From the NCBI RefSeq assembly GCF_025564065.1, contig NZ_JAMGZK010000036.1, positions 55,805 through 119,804 of the forward strand: a stretch of DNA of 64,000 nucleotides, read 5' to 3'. Made by a program: the position numbers and the translations under genes. How positions within the stretch are numbered: position 1 is the first letter of the stretch; each line of letters begins with the position of its first letter. Below the pieces are notes generated by a model, which searched no databases, was not told the origin of the DNA, and was given only the letters and a program-made list of their open reading frames with translations. Shown one piece after another: positions 28,961-42,127 of the stretch. Source of the DNA: Silvania hatchlandensis (GTDB lineage: Bacteria; Pseudomonadota; Gammaproteobacteria; Enterobacterales; Enterobacteriaceae).

Positions 28961-29298
28961 TGTGGATTTCCTGAAATACCCTGCGGGCGATGGGCTCATT
29001 AAGGCACACGGGCGCACAGGGGTCAATTATTCGTAATGTAAAATTCCGTCAACGAATAACATACTTAATGTTATGTATAATAATTAGATTATTTACGCCA
29101 TTGATAATTAGCACAAAAATAGGGTTAAAAAATGTGATTATCCTACTTCGTTATTAATATGTTTGATTTAAGTCAACTATTGCTTGCCGTTGCTAACTAA
29201 AATCTTTGCTCCACATTCGTGTAATCATTTTTTGTCTGCACGGCAACGTCGTCAGGTTGGATGCCTGTCTGAACTCCCCCTGGATGAGTGGGTTAACT
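28961..29298. other. AT-rich divergent regulatory region between yfgG and yfgF
   Basis: These 338 bases hold no gene. They contain the promoters of yfgG (leftward) and yfgF (rightward). The stretch 29040-29180 is far more AT-rich than its surroundings, and the FNR-type yfgF promoter described separately lies in it. Confidence 0.7.
29163..29203 (+). promoter_or_regulatory. FNR-dependent promoter of yfgF
   Basis: TTGAT-TTAA-GTCAA at 29163-29176 matches the FNR consensus TTGAT-N4-ATCAA in nine of ten positions. A -10 element TAAAAT at 29198-29203 puts the box centre near -41, the class II activator position. E. coli yfgF is known to be FNR-controlled and expressed anaerobically. Confidence 0.78.
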
Positions 29299-31548
29299 AT
29301 GGCATCTATGACTATTTTTTCGTTCTACCAAAAACACAAAGATCGCTGGTGGGCGCTTCCGTTGATTTTGCCCGGTGCGCTGTTGCCGCTGGCGCACGCT
29401 GCCACAACCTACACGCAGATGCAGGGGAGTCTGGTAGTGCTGTATTACATGCCGCTGGCGTTGCTGCTGTCGCTGATGTTGTTCTACGGGATGGCAGCGG
29501 TCCCCGGCATCATTCTGGCGTTATTCCTGCACTATTATCCGACGATTGGCGGTTACGAAACGGCGGCAGCAATCGGCCATTTCCTGATCACGATAATCCT
29601 CAGCTGGGGGGGATACCGGATGTTTACCCCGCGGCGCAATATGATCTCCTATGGCGACGGGCAACTGATGGCGCAACGGATGATCTGGCAGATGCTCTGC
29701 CCGGCGACCCTGTTTCTGCTGTTGTTCCAGTTTGCGGTGTATCTTGGCGTCTACGAAAAACGCTTTAACCTGGCGGGCATCAGCGAGCCTGGTATCCGCG
29801 CGTTAATCAATTACCAGGGGCTGCTGGTCGGGTGTCTGACCGGGGTGCCATTTTGCTATCTGCTGATCCGCATTATCCGTCATCCTCGCTATCTGCGCAG
29901 CCTGCTGTCGCAGACCCTCCTCCAGATAGACCGTAAGGTCACGCTGGTCGAAATGGGGGTCTGGAGTCTGGTCACCGGTGCGCTGCTGGCTTTGCTGCTG
30001 TGGCCCATTAATGAGAACAGCACCATCTTTAGCACCAACTACACGCTGTCGCTCCTGATGCCGGTTATGCTCTGGGGGTCGATGCGTTTTGGCTACAGGC
30101 TGATGTCGCTTATCTGGACGCCGGTGCTGATTATCTCGATCCACTACTTCTATCGCTATATTCCCTGGACCCAGGGATATGACCTGCAGCTCACCATTAC
30201 CACATCCAGCTATCTGGTCTTCACCTTTGTGGTGGTCTACATGGCCGTGCTGGCGACGCGTCAACGGGCAATCACGACTCGCGCCAGCCGACTGGCGTTT
30301 CTCGACCCGATAGTGCATATGCCGAACCTGCGCGCCCTCAGCCGCGCGCTGGGCAAAAAGCCCTGGTCGGTGCTCTGTTTCTTGCGCATGCCGGAGCTGG
30401 AAGTGCTTGGGCGCAACTACGGCGTGCTGCTGCGTATTCAGTACAAGCAGAAGCTGGCGGCGTGGCTGGGTGAATATTTGCAGCCGGATGAGTGCGTTTA
30501 CCAGCTTTCGGGGCACGATCTGGTGCTCAGGCTGAATACTGAAGCGCATCAGTCGCGAATGGATGAACTGGATCAGCACATTAAACGCTTCCGCTTTTAC
30601 TGGGACGGGATGCCGCTTCAGCCTCAGGTGGGAGTCAGCTACTGCTACGTCACTTCCCCGGTGGTGCATCTTTATCTGCTGCTGGGCGAGCTAAGCACGA
30701 TTGCGGATCTCTCTCTGTCGACCAATCACCCGGAAAACCTGCAGCAGCGGGGTGCCATTAATTTGCAGCGCGGCCTGAAAGATAAAGTGGCGATGATGAA
30801 CTGCCTGCAGCAAGCGCTGGAGAAAGACCAGTTTACCCTGATGGCTCAGCGGGTGCAGGGCGTGCGGGGCGATAACTATTATGAAGTGCTGATCCGCCTG
30901 CAAAATGACGACGGGGAACTGATATCGCCCGATACGTTTTTGCCGGTGGCGCAGGAGTTTGGCCTCTCGTCACGTATTGATCTCTGGGTACTGGAGACGA
31001 CGCTGCAGTTTATGGCCGACAATCGGCAGAGCCTCCCGGCGCAGCGCTTTGCCATCAATCTGTCGCCTACATCCATCTGCCGGGCGCAGCTGCCGCTGGA
31101 GGTTAAACACCTGTTGCAAAAGTATGCGGTTGAGTCCTGGCAGCTGGTATTTGAGATCACCGAGAGCAGCAGTTTTGGTAACGCCGGGCTGGCGACTCAG
31201 ACGGTCAACCAGCTGCAGCAGATGGGGTGTCGGATCGCGATTGACGATTTTGGTACCGGCTACGCCAGCTACGCACGCTTAAAAAGCGTGGATGCCGATA
31301 TCCTCAAGATCGACGGCAGCTTTATTCGTAACATCGTCAGTAACAGCCTGGATTACCAGATTGTCGCCTCGATTTGCCATCTGGCGAGGATGAAGAAGAT
31401 GCAGGTAGTGGCGGAATATGTCGAAAGCGAAGAGATCCGAATCGCCGTACTGGGGCTGGGGATCGATTACCTGCAGGGCTATTTGATTGGTAAACCGGAA
31501 CCGCTGGAGACACTACTAAAAAATGAGGCGCTCACAAAGAGCGCCTGA
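29299..31548 (+). CDS. yfgF: Anaerobically expressed c-di-GMP phosphodiesterase YfgF (PdeA)
   Basis: Inner-membrane protein with an N-terminal multispan MASE1-type sensor (about residues 10-320), a degenerate GGDEF domain (about 335-480; SGHDL replaces GGDEF) and an EAL domain (about 495-745). The EAL signature appears as EVL, and the metal-binding DDFGTGYASY and KIDGSFI motifs are intact, so phosphodiesterase activity is expected. ATG 29299 gives 749 residues against 747 in E. coli; ATG 29308 aligns even better with the E. coli start and is a real alternative. A frame start at 29206 overlaps the promoter. The last codons encode an inverted repeat (31526-31546) that may terminate transcription ahead of convergent ppx. 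Confidence 0.92.
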   Translation: MASMTIFSFYQKHKDRWWALPLILPGALLPLAHAATTYTQMQGSLVVLYYMPLALLLSLMLFYGMAAVPGIILALFLHYYPTIGGYETAAAIGHFLITIILSWGGYRMFTPRRNMISYGDGQLMAQRMIWQMLCPATLFLLLFQFAVYLGVYEKRFNLAGISEPGIRALINYQGLLVGCLTGVPFCYLLIRIIRHPRYLRSLLSQTLLQIDRKVTLVEMGVWSLVTGALLALLLWPINENSTIFSTNYTLSLLMPVMLWGSMRFGYRLMSLIWTPVLIISIHYFYRYIPWTQGYDLQLTITTSSYLVFTFVVVYMAVLATRQRAITTRASRLAFLDPIVHMPNLRALSRALGKKPWSVLCFLRMPELEVLGRNYGVLLRIQYKQKLAAWLGEYLQPDECVYQLSGHDLVLRLNTEAHQSRMDELDQHIKRFRFYWDGMPLQPQVGVSYCYVTSPVVHLYLLLGELSTIADLSLSTNHPENLQQRGAINLQRGLKDKVAMMNCLQQALEKDQFTLMAQRVQGVRGDNYYEVLIRLQNDDGELISPDTFLPVAQEFGLSSRIDLWVLETTLQFMADNRQSLPAQRFAINLSPTSICRAQLPLEVKHLLQKYAVESWQLVFEITESSSFGNAGLATQTVNQLQQMGCRIAIDDFGTGYASYARLKSVDADILKIDGSFIRNIVSNSLDYQIVASICHLARMKKMQVVAEYVESEEIRIAVLGLGIDYLQGYLIGKPEPLETLLKNEALTKSA
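31526..31546. terminator. Inverted repeat at the yfgF/ppx convergent ends
   Basis: AGGCGCTC-ACAAA-GAGCGCCT, a perfect 8-bp stem inside the last yfgF codons. Only eight bases separate the yfgF and ppx stops, so this hairpin is the only obvious candidate for ending either transcript. No T-run follows it. Confidence 0.45.
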
Positions 31549-31556
31549 TGAGCAGG

Positions 31557-33098
31557 TTATGCGGCCACTTCCGGGGAGCGCTCTTCTTCAATTTTTAAGC
31601 ACCAGCCGGTGACGGCGCTCCAGAACTGCTGTTCGCGTTCCAGATCCAGCAGCACCAGCGCGTTCTGGCTGAACCAGTCGTGCGGGAAGCTCAGGGTCCA
31701 GTGGTTGTCATCCGTCGTCAGCGTCAGCGTCGGCGGCGTGGTCGTTGCCTGACGCTGGTTGTTCAGCAGCACGCCCAGACGCAGCAGCTGGATCAGAGGC
31801 ATAAACTGTTTTTTCTTAAACAGCGTAAAGCGCGGCATGTCGTCCAGCTTGACGGCTTTACGATGGTAGCGCACCAGGGAGGCCATCATCGTTTGCTGTT
31901 CCTGGTTAAAACCCGGCAGGTCGCTGTTCTGCAGAATGTACGCCGAGTGGCGGTGCATTCCGCTGTGATTGATGTTCAGCCCGACTTCATGCAGCATCGC
32001 CGCCCATTTTAGTAATGCCGCCAGCTGCGGATGCGCCAGTTTCGGATTCTGGGCCTCCCACTGTTCGTAAATATGGGTGGTGGTTTCCAGCACGCGCTTC
32101 GCCTGCTCGCGGTCAATATTGTACTGGTTGGCCAGGCTCTGGGCGGTACGGCTGCGAATGTCCTGATGGCGGAAACGACCTTCCATCTCATACAGCACAC
32201 CTTCGCGAAGGGCGCCGTCAGACAGGCGTAACTCGCGAATAGCCAGCGCATCAAACACGCCGCAGAGGATCGCCAGGCCCGGCACAAACACCGCCTTACG
32301 CTCTTCTGATAGTCCCGGCAGGCTGAGGGCATCGAAGCTTTTATGCTTGAGCACCTCCTCCAGCAGCATCGCCAGACGTTCCGGGGTAATAAAACCGTCT
32401 TTTTCGCCCATCTCGACCAGCACTTCATGCGCCGCCTTAATGGTGCCGGAGGCACCGAGCGCCACGTTCCAGCCCTGCAGACGATACTGCCAGGCGAGCG
32501 TTTCCAGCTTCTGCACCGCCGCCATGCGCGCACGCTGGAAGTTCTCCCGGGTGATCACGCCGCCAGGGAAGTAGATCTGGGCGAAGCTAACGCAACCCAT
32601 CCGTCGGCTTTCGACCAGATGCGGTTCAAAGTTTTCACCAATCACCAGCTCGGTGGAGCCGCCGCCGATATCAATGACCAGCTTGCGGCCTTTTTCCGGC
32701 TGGGTATGTTCCACGCCCATAAAAATCAGACGCGCTTCTTCATTGCCCGAAATGATTTCGATAGGGTAGGGGATCACTTTTTCCGCGCGCTTCAAAAACT
32801 CTGTCGCGTTCGATGCCTGGCGAAGCGTATGGGTACCGACAATGCAGACGCTCGACGGGGTAAACCCCTGCAGACGTTCGGCAAACAGCGACAGGCAGCT
32901 CAGCCCGCGCTCCATCGCCTCTTCGCTGAGCATGTTGTCAGCGCCCAGGCCATCGGCCAGGTGCACGCGCTGCTTCAGACGACCGATGATCTGCATTGCG
33001 CCATCCACTTCACGGGCAATGACCATGTGGAAGCTGTTAGAACCAAGGTCGACCGCGGCGAACTCCTGCGGTCGTGGGGTCTTATCGTTTATCGGCAT
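31557..33098 (-). CDS. ppx: Exopolyphosphatase
   Basis: Processively hydrolyses terminal phosphates from long-chain polyphosphate. The 513 residues match E. coli in length. The actin-like ATPase fold shows [12 protein letters not shown] (phosphate-1), GNEEARL and [10 protein letters not shown] (phosphate-2). The C-terminal HD-like domain contains [18 protein letters not shown]. It starts three bases after the ppk stop, so ppk-ppx form one operon and balance synthesis with breakdown. Confidence 0.97.
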   Translation of the reverse strand: MPINDKTPRPQEFAAVDLGSNSFHMVIAREVDGAMQIIGRLKQRVHLADGLGADNMLSEEAMERGLSCLSLFAERLQGFTPSSVCIVGTHTLRQASNATEFLKRAEKVIPYPIEIISGNEEARLIFMGVEHTQPEKGRKLVIDIGGGSTELVIGENFEPHLVESRRMGCVSFAQIYFPGGVITRENFQRARMAAVQKLETLAWQYRLQGWNVALGASGTIKAAHEVLVEMGEKDGFITPERLAMLLEEVLKHKSFDALSLPGLSEERKAVFVPGLAILCGVFDALAIRELRLSDGALREGVLYEMEGRFRHQDIRSRTAQSLANQYNIDREQAKRVLETTTHIYEQWEAQNPKLAHPQLAALLKWAAMLHEVGLNINHSGMHRHSAYILQNSDLPGFNQEQQTMMASLVRYHRKAVKLDDMPRFTLFKKKQFMPLIQLLRLGVLLNNQRQATTTPPTLTLTTDDNHWTLSFPHDWFSQNALVLLDLEREQQFWSAVTGWCLKIEEERSPEVAA

Positions 33099-33101
33099 AG
33101 G

Positions 33102-35162
33102 TTAATCGGGTTGCTCGAGTGATTTGATATAGTCGTAAATCGCCAGCTGTGCCCGCACTTTACGGCGATTGCCGCGCGGCACATAGCGGTTACTCAGTTC
33201 TTTATCGACATAGCGTGCTTTCACGGTGTCGCTTAACAGTAAATCAATAATATCAAGAACTTGTTGTTTTAGGCGCGGATCGAGTAGCGGAGCCGCCACT
33301 TCAATGCGGTAGTCGATATTGCGCGTCATCCAGTCGGCAGAAGAGAGGTACACCCGCTTATCGCCACCGTTCTCAAAAATATAGATCCGATCGTGCTCAA
33401 GATAACGGTCAACGATGCTGATGACGCGAATATTTTCACTGATACCCTGCAGATCGGGGATCAACGAACACATGCCGCGGATCAGCAGATTCACCATCAC
33501 CCCGGAGCTGGAGGCCGCATACAGGCGATCGACCAGCCCTTTATCCACCAGGTTGTTGATCTTCAGCGTAATCCCGGCAGGTCGGCCGTTCTGCGCATTG
33601 GCGATCTCTTTATCGATCATGTCGTACAGCAGGCGGCGCGAGTTCTGCGGCGAGACCAGCAGATAGTCGAAGCTGACCGGGCGATACGGGTTCTCAATAA
33701 AGTTAAATACCCGGCGCACCTCGTTGGTGATCCGCGCATCGGCGGTGAGCAGCGAGTAGTCGGTATAAATACGCGCAGTTTTTTCGTTAAAGTTACCGGT
33801 GCCGATGTGGGCGTAGCGCACCACATCCTCGCCCTCTTTACGGGAGATGAGGAACAGCTTGGCGTGGATTTTCAGCCCTGGTGCCGAGAAGATAACATGT
33901 ACGCCTGCTTCGGTCAGACGGCGAGCCCAGTGGATGTTTGCCGCTTCATCGAAGCGTGCCTGCAGCTCAACCACCACGGTCACTTTCTTACCGTTATGCG
34001 CGGCATGGATCATCGCGTCAATAATGCGTGAATCTTTCGCCACGCGGTAAATATTGATTTTGATCGCCAGCACGTTGGGATCGAACGATGCCTGACGCAT
34101 CAGTTCCAGTACGTGCTCGAAGGTGTGGTACGGATAGTAGAGCAGGACATCGCGCTCGCGAATTGCGTCAAAGCCGTTGCGGAACTTGTCGAACCAGATA
34201 TGACGCAGCCGCGGCAGCGGTTTATTCACCAGGTTGGCTTTGCCCACATTCGGGAAGCCAATAAAATCTTTAAAGTTGTGATAACGCCCGCCCGGCACGA
34301 TGGAGTCGTAGCGGGAGATAGTCAGCTTTTCACGCAGCATCTCGACCATCGCATCCGGCATATCGCGCTGATAGACAAAACGTACTGGCTCTGCAGTCAG
34401 GCGCTGCTTCAGGCTCGACGACATCAGCTCCATCAGGCTGGCTTCCATCTCATGCACCAGGTCGTACTCGGCGTCACGGGTCATCTTCATGGAGTACGCA
34501 TTCAGCGCATCGTAATCGAAGAAGCCCTGGAAGATATCGTCCAGACAGTAGCGCAGAATGTTATCCAGCAGGATCATCGGCTTGCGGCGACGTGGCGTTT
34601 CTGGCGGCAGATTGACGAAGCGCGGCACTTTATCTGACGGGATCTCCAGCAGGGCGTAGCGAATGCTGTCGCCGCGGATAATCTCAACCGCCAGATAGGT
34701 GTAGTCATCCTTCAGGAACTGCACCAGGTCGGTTTCGCGGTTAATCAGAATGGGGGTGATGTGCTGGCGCAGATAGTGTTTGAAGTAGTGGCGCAGCCAG
34801 CTCTGTTGGTTGACGGAGAGTTGACGCTCATTAATCAGGAAGATTTGATTACGCGCCATCTCCAGCAGCAGTTCGTTATACAGGCCGTCGAATTCCTGAT
34901 CGGCTTTCAGCACGCGGGACTGGATCTTACCCAGCAAATGGCGTGAATTCGAGTTTAAACCCTGCTCTTCGCTAATGATGATGCGCCGTTTCAGTTCCGC
35001 GAAGCGAACTTTATAGAACTCATCCAGGTTATTGGAGTAGATACCCAAAAAACGCATGCGCTCAATCAGCGGGTTGCTTTTGTCAGCCGCTTCCTGAAGT
35101 ACACGCTCGTTGAATGCTAACCAGCTTAGCTCTTTCTCGATGTATAACTTTTCCTGACCCAT
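33102..35162 (-). CDS. ppk: Polyphosphate kinase 1
   Basis: Membrane-associated enzyme that reversibly makes polyphosphate from ATP, important for stress survival. It has 686 residues against 688 in E. coli. The N-terminal helical domain ([14 protein letters not shown]), head domain and two phospholipase-D-like catalytic domains are intact. The autophosphorylated histidine is in [11 protein letters not shown] near residue 433. It is first in the ppk-ppx operon. A pho-box-like element lies upstream. Confidence 0.97.
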   Translation of the reverse strand: MGQEKLYIEKELSWLAFNERVLQEAADKSNPLIERMRFLGIYSNNLDEFYKVRFAELKRRIIISEEQGLNSNSRHLLGKIQSRVLKADQEFDGLYNELLLEMARNQIFLINERQLSVNQQSWLRHYFKHYLRQHITPILINRETDLVQFLKDDYTYLAVEIIRGDSIRYALLEIPSDKVPRFVNLPPETPRRRKPMILLDNILRYCLDDIFQGFFDYDALNAYSMKMTRDAEYDLVHEMEASLMELMSSSLKQRLTAEPVRFVYQRDMPDAMVEMLREKLTISRYDSIVPGGRYHNFKDFIGFPNVGKANLVNKPLPRLRHIWFDKFRNGFDAIRERDVLLYYPYHTFEHVLELMRQASFDPNVLAIKINIYRVAKDSRIIDAMIHAAHNGKKVTVVVELQARFDEAANIHWARRLTEAGVHVIFSAPGLKIHAKLFLISRKEGEDVVRYAHIGTGNFNEKTARIYTDYSLLTADARITNEVRRVFNFIENPYRPVSFDYLLVSPQNSRRLLYDMIDKEIANAQNGRPAGITLKINNLVDKGLVDRLYAASSSGVMVNLLIRGMCSLIPDLQGISENIRVISIVDRYLEHDRIYIFENGGDKRVYLSSADWMTRNIDYRIEVAAPLLDPRLKQQVLDIIDLLLSDTVKARYVDKELSNRYVPRGNRRKVRAQLAIYDYIKSLEQPD

Positions 35163-35248
35163 TACTACTCACACTCCAGTTCAATCACAGGACGTGGTAA
35201 ATCCGTCTCGCCCTTATTATGGCGAGCATTTCCACAATATGTCCAACT

Positions 35249-35268
35249 GTGTCAGAAAAGTATGACAG
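35249..35268 (-). promoter_or_regulatory. Pho-box-like element upstream of ppk
   Basis: Read toward ppk, CTGTCAT-N6-CTGACAC resembles two PhoB half-sites (CTGTCAT), but with a spacer of six instead of four bases. Phosphate control of ppk is plausible; the spacing departure keeps this tentative. Confidence 0.35.
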
Positions 35269-35316
35269 TTAAATTATTTTATAAGGGATATTAATCAGTT
35301 GGAATGAGGTAAGGGA

Positions 35317-35337
35317 TTGCCCGGCGCTGCCGGGCAA
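35317..35337. repeat. REP-like palindrome downstream of purN
   Basis: TTGCCCGGC-GCT-GCCGGGCAA, a 9-bp perfect palindrome lying five bases past the purN stop. The GCCGGGC core recurs at 41724-41748 and 44878-44908. It probably ends or stabilises the purMN mRNA. Confidence 0.7.
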
Positions 35338-35341
35338 AAGA

Positions 35342-37116
<1,775 letters not shown>

Positions 37117-37163
37117 TCACGCCGCTGAAAATGGAGATAAAATCGCAGGCTGCGGCACAAACT

Positions 37164-37252
37164 TGAACCCGTTCACGAAAATGAAACCGGGTACATTCTT
37201 ATTCTTGCAACCCTAGCAGCGAATGAACATCATTCCACTGAAACCGGTTTCT
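37164..37252 (+). promoter_or_regulatory. AscG/LacI-family operator cluster before the bglA-like gene
   Basis: Three related dyads occur: TGAACCCGTTCA (37164-37175), TGAAACCGGGTACA (37182-37195) and TGAAACCGGTTTCT (37239-37252). The last differs by one base from TGAAACCGGTTTCA, which I recall as the box reported for E. coli AscG, the repressor of the beta-glucoside asc operon. GATAAT at 37268-37273 is a plausible -10, placing the best operator over the -35 region. Confidence 0.65.
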
Positions 37253-37272
37253 GTGCTCTTTTTTGCCGATAA

Positions 37273-38727
<1,455 letters not shown>

Positions 38728-38754
38728 TGCCCCACCCGGCAAAAAATCACACCT

Positions 38755-38780
38755 AAACCGGAGACCCCCTCCGGTTTTTT
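38755..38780 (+). terminator. Intrinsic terminator after the bglA-like gene
   Basis: AAACCGGAG-ACCCC-CTCCGGTTT, a perfect 9-bp stem running into six T. Confidence 0.9.
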
Positions 38781-38917
38781 GTGTCTGTTTTATAATCTCT
38801 ATCGGCCTGTAATCACTTTGCTTGATCGACGTCAAGCAAGATGGGTATGGCGCATACCAAAAAAAGCGGTATAATCCGGCGATTTTTTTTGTGGCTGCCA
38901 CCCGAAGGAGAAAGAGA

Positions 38918-39544
38918 ATGAAGATTGTGGAAGTGAAACACCCACTCGTTAAACACAAGCTGGGCCTGATGCGTGAGCATGACATCAGCACTAAGCGCTT
39001 TCGCGAACTGGCCTCTGAAGTTGGCAGCTTACTGACTTATGAAGCGACGTCCGACCTGGAAACCGAAACGGTCACCATCGAAGGCTGGAACGGCCCGGTG
39101 CAGGTTGAGCAGATCAAAGGTAAAAAAATTACCGTTGTGCCAATCCTGCGTGCAGGCCTGGGCATGATGGAAGGCGTGCTGGAGCACGTGCCAAGCGCGC
39201 GTATCAGCGTAGTCGGTATCTACCGTAACGAAGAGACGCTGGAGCCGGTTCCGTATTTCCAGAAGCTGGTGTCCAACATCGACGAGCGTATGGCGCTGGT
39301 TGTTGACCCGATGCTCGCCACCGGTGGTTCAATGATCGCCACCATCGACCTGCTGAAAAATGCAGGCTGCACCAGCATCAAGGTGCTGGTACTGGTCGCG
39401 GCACCGGAAGGCCTTGCCGCGCTGGAGAAAGCGCATCCGGACGTTGAGGTGTACACCGCGTCTGTCGATCAGGGGCTGAACGAACACGGGTACATCATCC
39501 CGGGCCTCGGCGATGCCGGTGATAAGATTTTTGGTACCAAATAA
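38918..39544 (+). CDS. upp: Uracil phosphoribosyltransferase
   Basis: Salvages uracil with PRPP to UMP. It has 208 residues, as in E. coli, from ATG 38918 ([13 protein letters not shown]) with AAGGAG about ten bases upstream. The PRPP loop is in [12 protein letters not shown], and the uracil-binding C-terminal loop [16 protein letters not shown] is intact. An in-frame extension to 38822 covers promoter sequence. It is followed by a terminator and then uraA, the uracil importer, giving uptake plus salvage. Confidence 0.98.
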   Translation: MKIVEVKHPLVKHKLGLMREHDISTKRFRELASEVGSLLTYEATSDLETETVTIEGWNGPVQVEQIKGKKITVVPILRAGLGMMEGVLEHVPSARISVVGIYRNEETLEPVPYFQKLVSNIDERMALVVDPMLATGGSMIATIDLLKNAGCTSIKVLVLVAAPEGLAALEKAHPDVEVYTASVDQGLNEHGYIIPGLGDAGDKIFGTK

Positions 39545-39560
39545 TTGAATAACAAAAAAG

Positions 39561-39589
39561 AAGCCGACTTTGATAGTCGGCTTTTTTTT
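39561..39589 (+). terminator. Intrinsic terminator between upp and uraA
   Basis: AAGCCGACT-TTGAT-AGTCGGCTT with eight T. It would let upp be expressed above uraA through partial readthrough. Confidence 0.88.
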
Positions 39590-39637
39590 GAATAAAAAAC
39601 CAACCGTCAGAAACACACAACACTTGAGGAAGACACT

Positions 39638-40927
39638 ATGACGCGCCGTGCTATCGGGGTGAGTGAAAGACCGCCGCTTTTACAGACAATCCCGCTTAGT
39701 TTGCAGCACCTGTTCGCCATGTTTGGCGCAACCGTGCTGGTGCCAATCCTGTTCCACATCAACCCGGCCACCGTACTGCTGTTTAACGGTGTCGGCACGC
39801 TGCTTTATCTCTTTATCTGTAAAGGCAAAATCCCGGCCTATCTGGGCTCCAGCTTTGCGTTTATCTCTCCGGTTCTGCTGCTGCTGCCGTTAGGCTACGA
39901 GGTGGCGCTGGGTGGGTTTATCATGTGCGGCGTGCTGTTCTGCATCGTGGCGTTTATCGTCAAGAAAGCGGGTACCGGCTGGCTGGACGTCATCTTCCCG
40001 CCTGCGGCAATGGGCGCAATCGTTGCCGTTATTGGTCTTGAGCTGGCAGGGGTTGCGGCGAGCATGGCGGGTCTGCTGCCAGCCGATGGCCAGGCACCGG
40101 ATTCCAAAACCATCATCATCTCGCTGGTAACGCTGGGTGTGACCGTCTTTGGCTCAGTGCTGTTCCGCGGCTTTATGGCGATTATCCCGATCCTGATTGG
40201 CGTGCTGGCGGGCTATGCGCTCTCCTTTGCCATGGGCGTAGTCGATACCGCGCCAATCGCCCAGGCACACTGGTTTGCGCTGCCGACCTTCTATACCCCG
40301 CGCTTTGAGTGGTTTGCGATCTTCACTATTCTGCCTGCGGCGCTGGTGGTGATTGCCGAGCACGTCGGGCACCTGGTGGTGACGGCGAATATCGTTAAGC
40401 GCGATCTGATCCGCGACCCGGGCTTGCACCGTTCGATGTTTGCCAACGGCTTCTCGACCATTATCTCCGGCTTCTTCGGCTCCACGCCGAACACCACCTA
40501 CGGCGAGAACATCGGCGTTATGGCGATCACCCGCGTGTACAGCACCTGGGTGATCGGCGGGGCGGCAATCATCGCCATTCTGCTCTCCTGCGTCGGCAAG
40601 CTCGCGGCGGCCATTCAGATCATCCCGGTTCCGGTGATGGGCGGTGTGTCTCTGCTGCTTTACGGAGTGATTGGTGCATCCGGTATCCGCGTGCTGATCG
40701 AATCCAAAGTGGATTACAGCAAAGCGCAGAACCTGATCCTCACCTCGGTTATTCTGATTATCGGCGTTAGCGGCGCGAAGGTGCACATTGGTGCCGCAGA
40801 GCTGAAAGGCATGGCGCTGGCGACCATCGTCGGTATCAGCCTGAGCCTGATCTTCAAGCTGATCTCCGTTCTGCGCCCGGAAGAGACGGTGCTGGACGCG
40901 GAAGAGAGCGAAAAAGTTTCGCATTGA
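39638..40927 (+). CDS. uraA: Uracil:proton symporter
   Basis: Inner-membrane nucleobase transporter of the NCS2 family, 429 residues as in E. coli. It has fourteen hydrophobic segments in two inverted repeats. The family signature around EHVGHLV (with the functional Glu and His) and the TTYGENIGVMAITRV stretch with Glu in the substrate site are present. It acts with upp in uracil scavenging. Confidence 0.97.
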   Translation: MTRRAIGVSERPPLLQTIPLSLQHLFAMFGATVLVPILFHINPATVLLFNGVGTLLYLFICKGKIPAYLGSSFAFISPVLLLLPLGYEVALGGFIMCGVLFCIVAFIVKKAGTGWLDVIFPPAAMGAIVAVIGLELAGVAASMAGLLPADGQAPDSKTIIISLVTLGVTVFGSVLFRGFMAIIPILIGVLAGYALSFAMGVVDTAPIAQAHWFALPTFYTPRFEWFAIFTILPAALVVIAEHVGHLVVTANIVKRDLIRDPGLHRSMFANGFSTIISGFFGSTPNTTYGENIGVMAITRVYSTWVIGGAAIIAILLSCVGKLAAAIQIIPVPVMGGVSLLLYGVIGASGIRVLIESKVDYSKAQNLILTSVILIIGVSGAKVHIGAAELKGMALATIVGISLSLIFKLISVLRPEETVLDAEESEKVSH

Positions 40928-40934
40928 TCGTCAG

Positions 40935-40961
40935 ACCGGGCGGTCGATCCGCCCGGTTCTC
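40935..40961 (+). terminator. Hairpin between uraA and hda
   Basis: ACCGGGCGG-TCGAT-CCGCCCGGT, a 9-bp perfect stem followed by TCTCTC instead of a clean T-run. Probable terminator of upp-uraA. Confidence 0.7.
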
Positions 40962-41022
40962 TCCCCGCGTGTTCCGTGCTAAACTCTGTGCCGATTCCGA
41001 GTAAGATCTGGTTGAGGTATTT

Positions 41023-41724
41023 CTGAACGCACCGGCACAGCTCTCTTTGCCACTTTATCTTCCCGACGACGAGACTTTCGCGAGTTTCTGGCCGGGTGAT
41101 AACCCCTCTTTACTGGCTGCACTGCAAAACGTGTTGCGCCAGGATCACAGCGGTTACATCTATATCTGGTCGCGCGAAGGCGCGGGACGCAGCCATTTGC
41201 TGCACGCAGCCTGTGCTGAGCTCTCCGCACGTGGCGATGCTGTGGGCTATGTGCCGCTGGATAAACGCACCTGGTTTGTGCCGGAAGTGCTCGATGGCAT
41301 GGAACAGCTCTCGCTGGTCTGCATCGACAATATCGAATGCGTGGCGGGTGACGAACTGTGGGAAATGGCGATTTTTGATCTCTACAATCGCATTCTGGAA
41401 TCGGGCAAAACCCGGCTACTGATCACCGGCGATCGTCCACCGCGTCAGCTCAATCTGGGCCTTGCGGATCTGGCTTCGCGTCTCGACTGGGGGCAAATCT
41501 ACAAATTACAGCCGCTCTCCGATGAAGATAAACTGCAGGCATTGCAGCTGCGGGCGCGACTGCGCGGGTTTGAACTGCCGGAGGACGTGGGGCGTTTCCT
41601 GTTAAAACGTCTGGATCGTGAGATGCGCACGCTGTTTGTGACCCTCGATCAGCTGGATCGGGCTTCGATTACCGCCCAGCGGAAATTAACCATCCCCTTC
41701 GTTAAAGAAATCCTCAGCCTGTAG
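41023..41724 (+). CDS. hda: DnaA regulatory inactivator Hda, starting at CTG
   Basis: AAA+ protein that, bound to the DNA-loaded beta clamp, stimulates ATP hydrolysis by DnaA and prevents re-initiation. The frame from the first ATG-type start at 41047 would lose the clamp-binding motif. Starting at CTG 41023 (GAGG upstream) gives [14 protein letters not shown] with the clamp motif QLSLPL at 6-11 and 233 residues, exactly the E. coli protein, which also uses CTG. The P-loop is [10 protein letters not shown], with VCIDNIE as Walker B. The stop overlaps a REP-like palindrome. Confidence 0.94.
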   Translation: MNAPAQLSLPLYLPDDETFASFWPGDNPSLLAALQNVLRQDHSGYIYIWSREGAGRSHLLHAACAELSARGDAVGYVPLDKRTWFVPEVLDGMEQLSLVCIDNIECVAGDELWEMAIFDLYNRILESGKTRLLITGDRPPRQLNLGLADLASRLDWGQIYKLQPLSDEDKLQALQLRARLRGFELPEDVGRFLLKRLDREMRTLFVTLDQLDRASITAQRKLTIPFVKEILSL

Positions 41725-41748
41725 CCCGGCAAGCACGCGTCGCCGGGC
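41724..41748. repeat. REP-like palindrome between hda and yfgD
   Basis: GCCCGGC-N11-GCCGGGC, beginning on the last base of the hda stop. Convergent genes flank it, so it may insulate both mRNAs. Confidence 0.65.
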
Positions 41749-41758
41749 CACTTCATGC

Positions 41759-42115
41759 TTAATTCACAATCTCAAGCACCTGTTCAGGCGGGCGACCTAT
41801 GCGCGCTTTGCCGTTAGCCACCACAATCGGGCGCTCAATCAGCTTAGGATTGTTGACCATCGCCTGAATCAGTTCATCTTCGCTGAGATGGCTGTCATCC
41901 AGACCCAGCGAGGTATACAGGTCATCTTTCTGGCGCATTAACTCTCTGGCACTGACCATCCCCAACTGGCTGAGCAGCGCGCGCAGGGTCTGCGCATCCG
42001 GTGGTGTATCCAGATAAAGCACCACCTGCGGGTCAATGCCGTTGGATTTCAGCAGACTCAGGGTATCGCGGCTCTTGGAGCAGCGCGGGTTATGGTAGAT
42101 CGTGACCTCAGACAT
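41759..42115 (-). CDS. yfgD: ArsC-family protein YfgD
   Basis: A 118-residue thioredoxin-fold protein of the arsenate reductase family. The putative catalytic cysteine is Cys12 in HNPRCSKSRDTL, and RPIVV is the conserved cis-proline region. Whether it reduces arsenate is unknown; the chromosomal E. coli homologue is annotated as a predicted oxidoreductase. It starts 12 bases after the bepA stop and is likely cotranscribed. Confidence 0.92.
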   Translation of the reverse strand: MSEVTIYHNPRCSKSRDTLSLLKSNGIDPQVVLYLDTPPDAQTLRALLSQLGMVSARELMRQKDDLYTSLGLDDSHLSEDELIQAMVNNPKLIERPIVVANGKARIGRPPEQVLEIVN

Positions 42116-42127
42116 CTCTTCTCCTGG

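Noticed and set aside
29184..29768. 194-codon frame overlapping the start of yfgF
   Set aside because: Out of frame with yfgF, lacks domains and begins within the yfgF promoter region.
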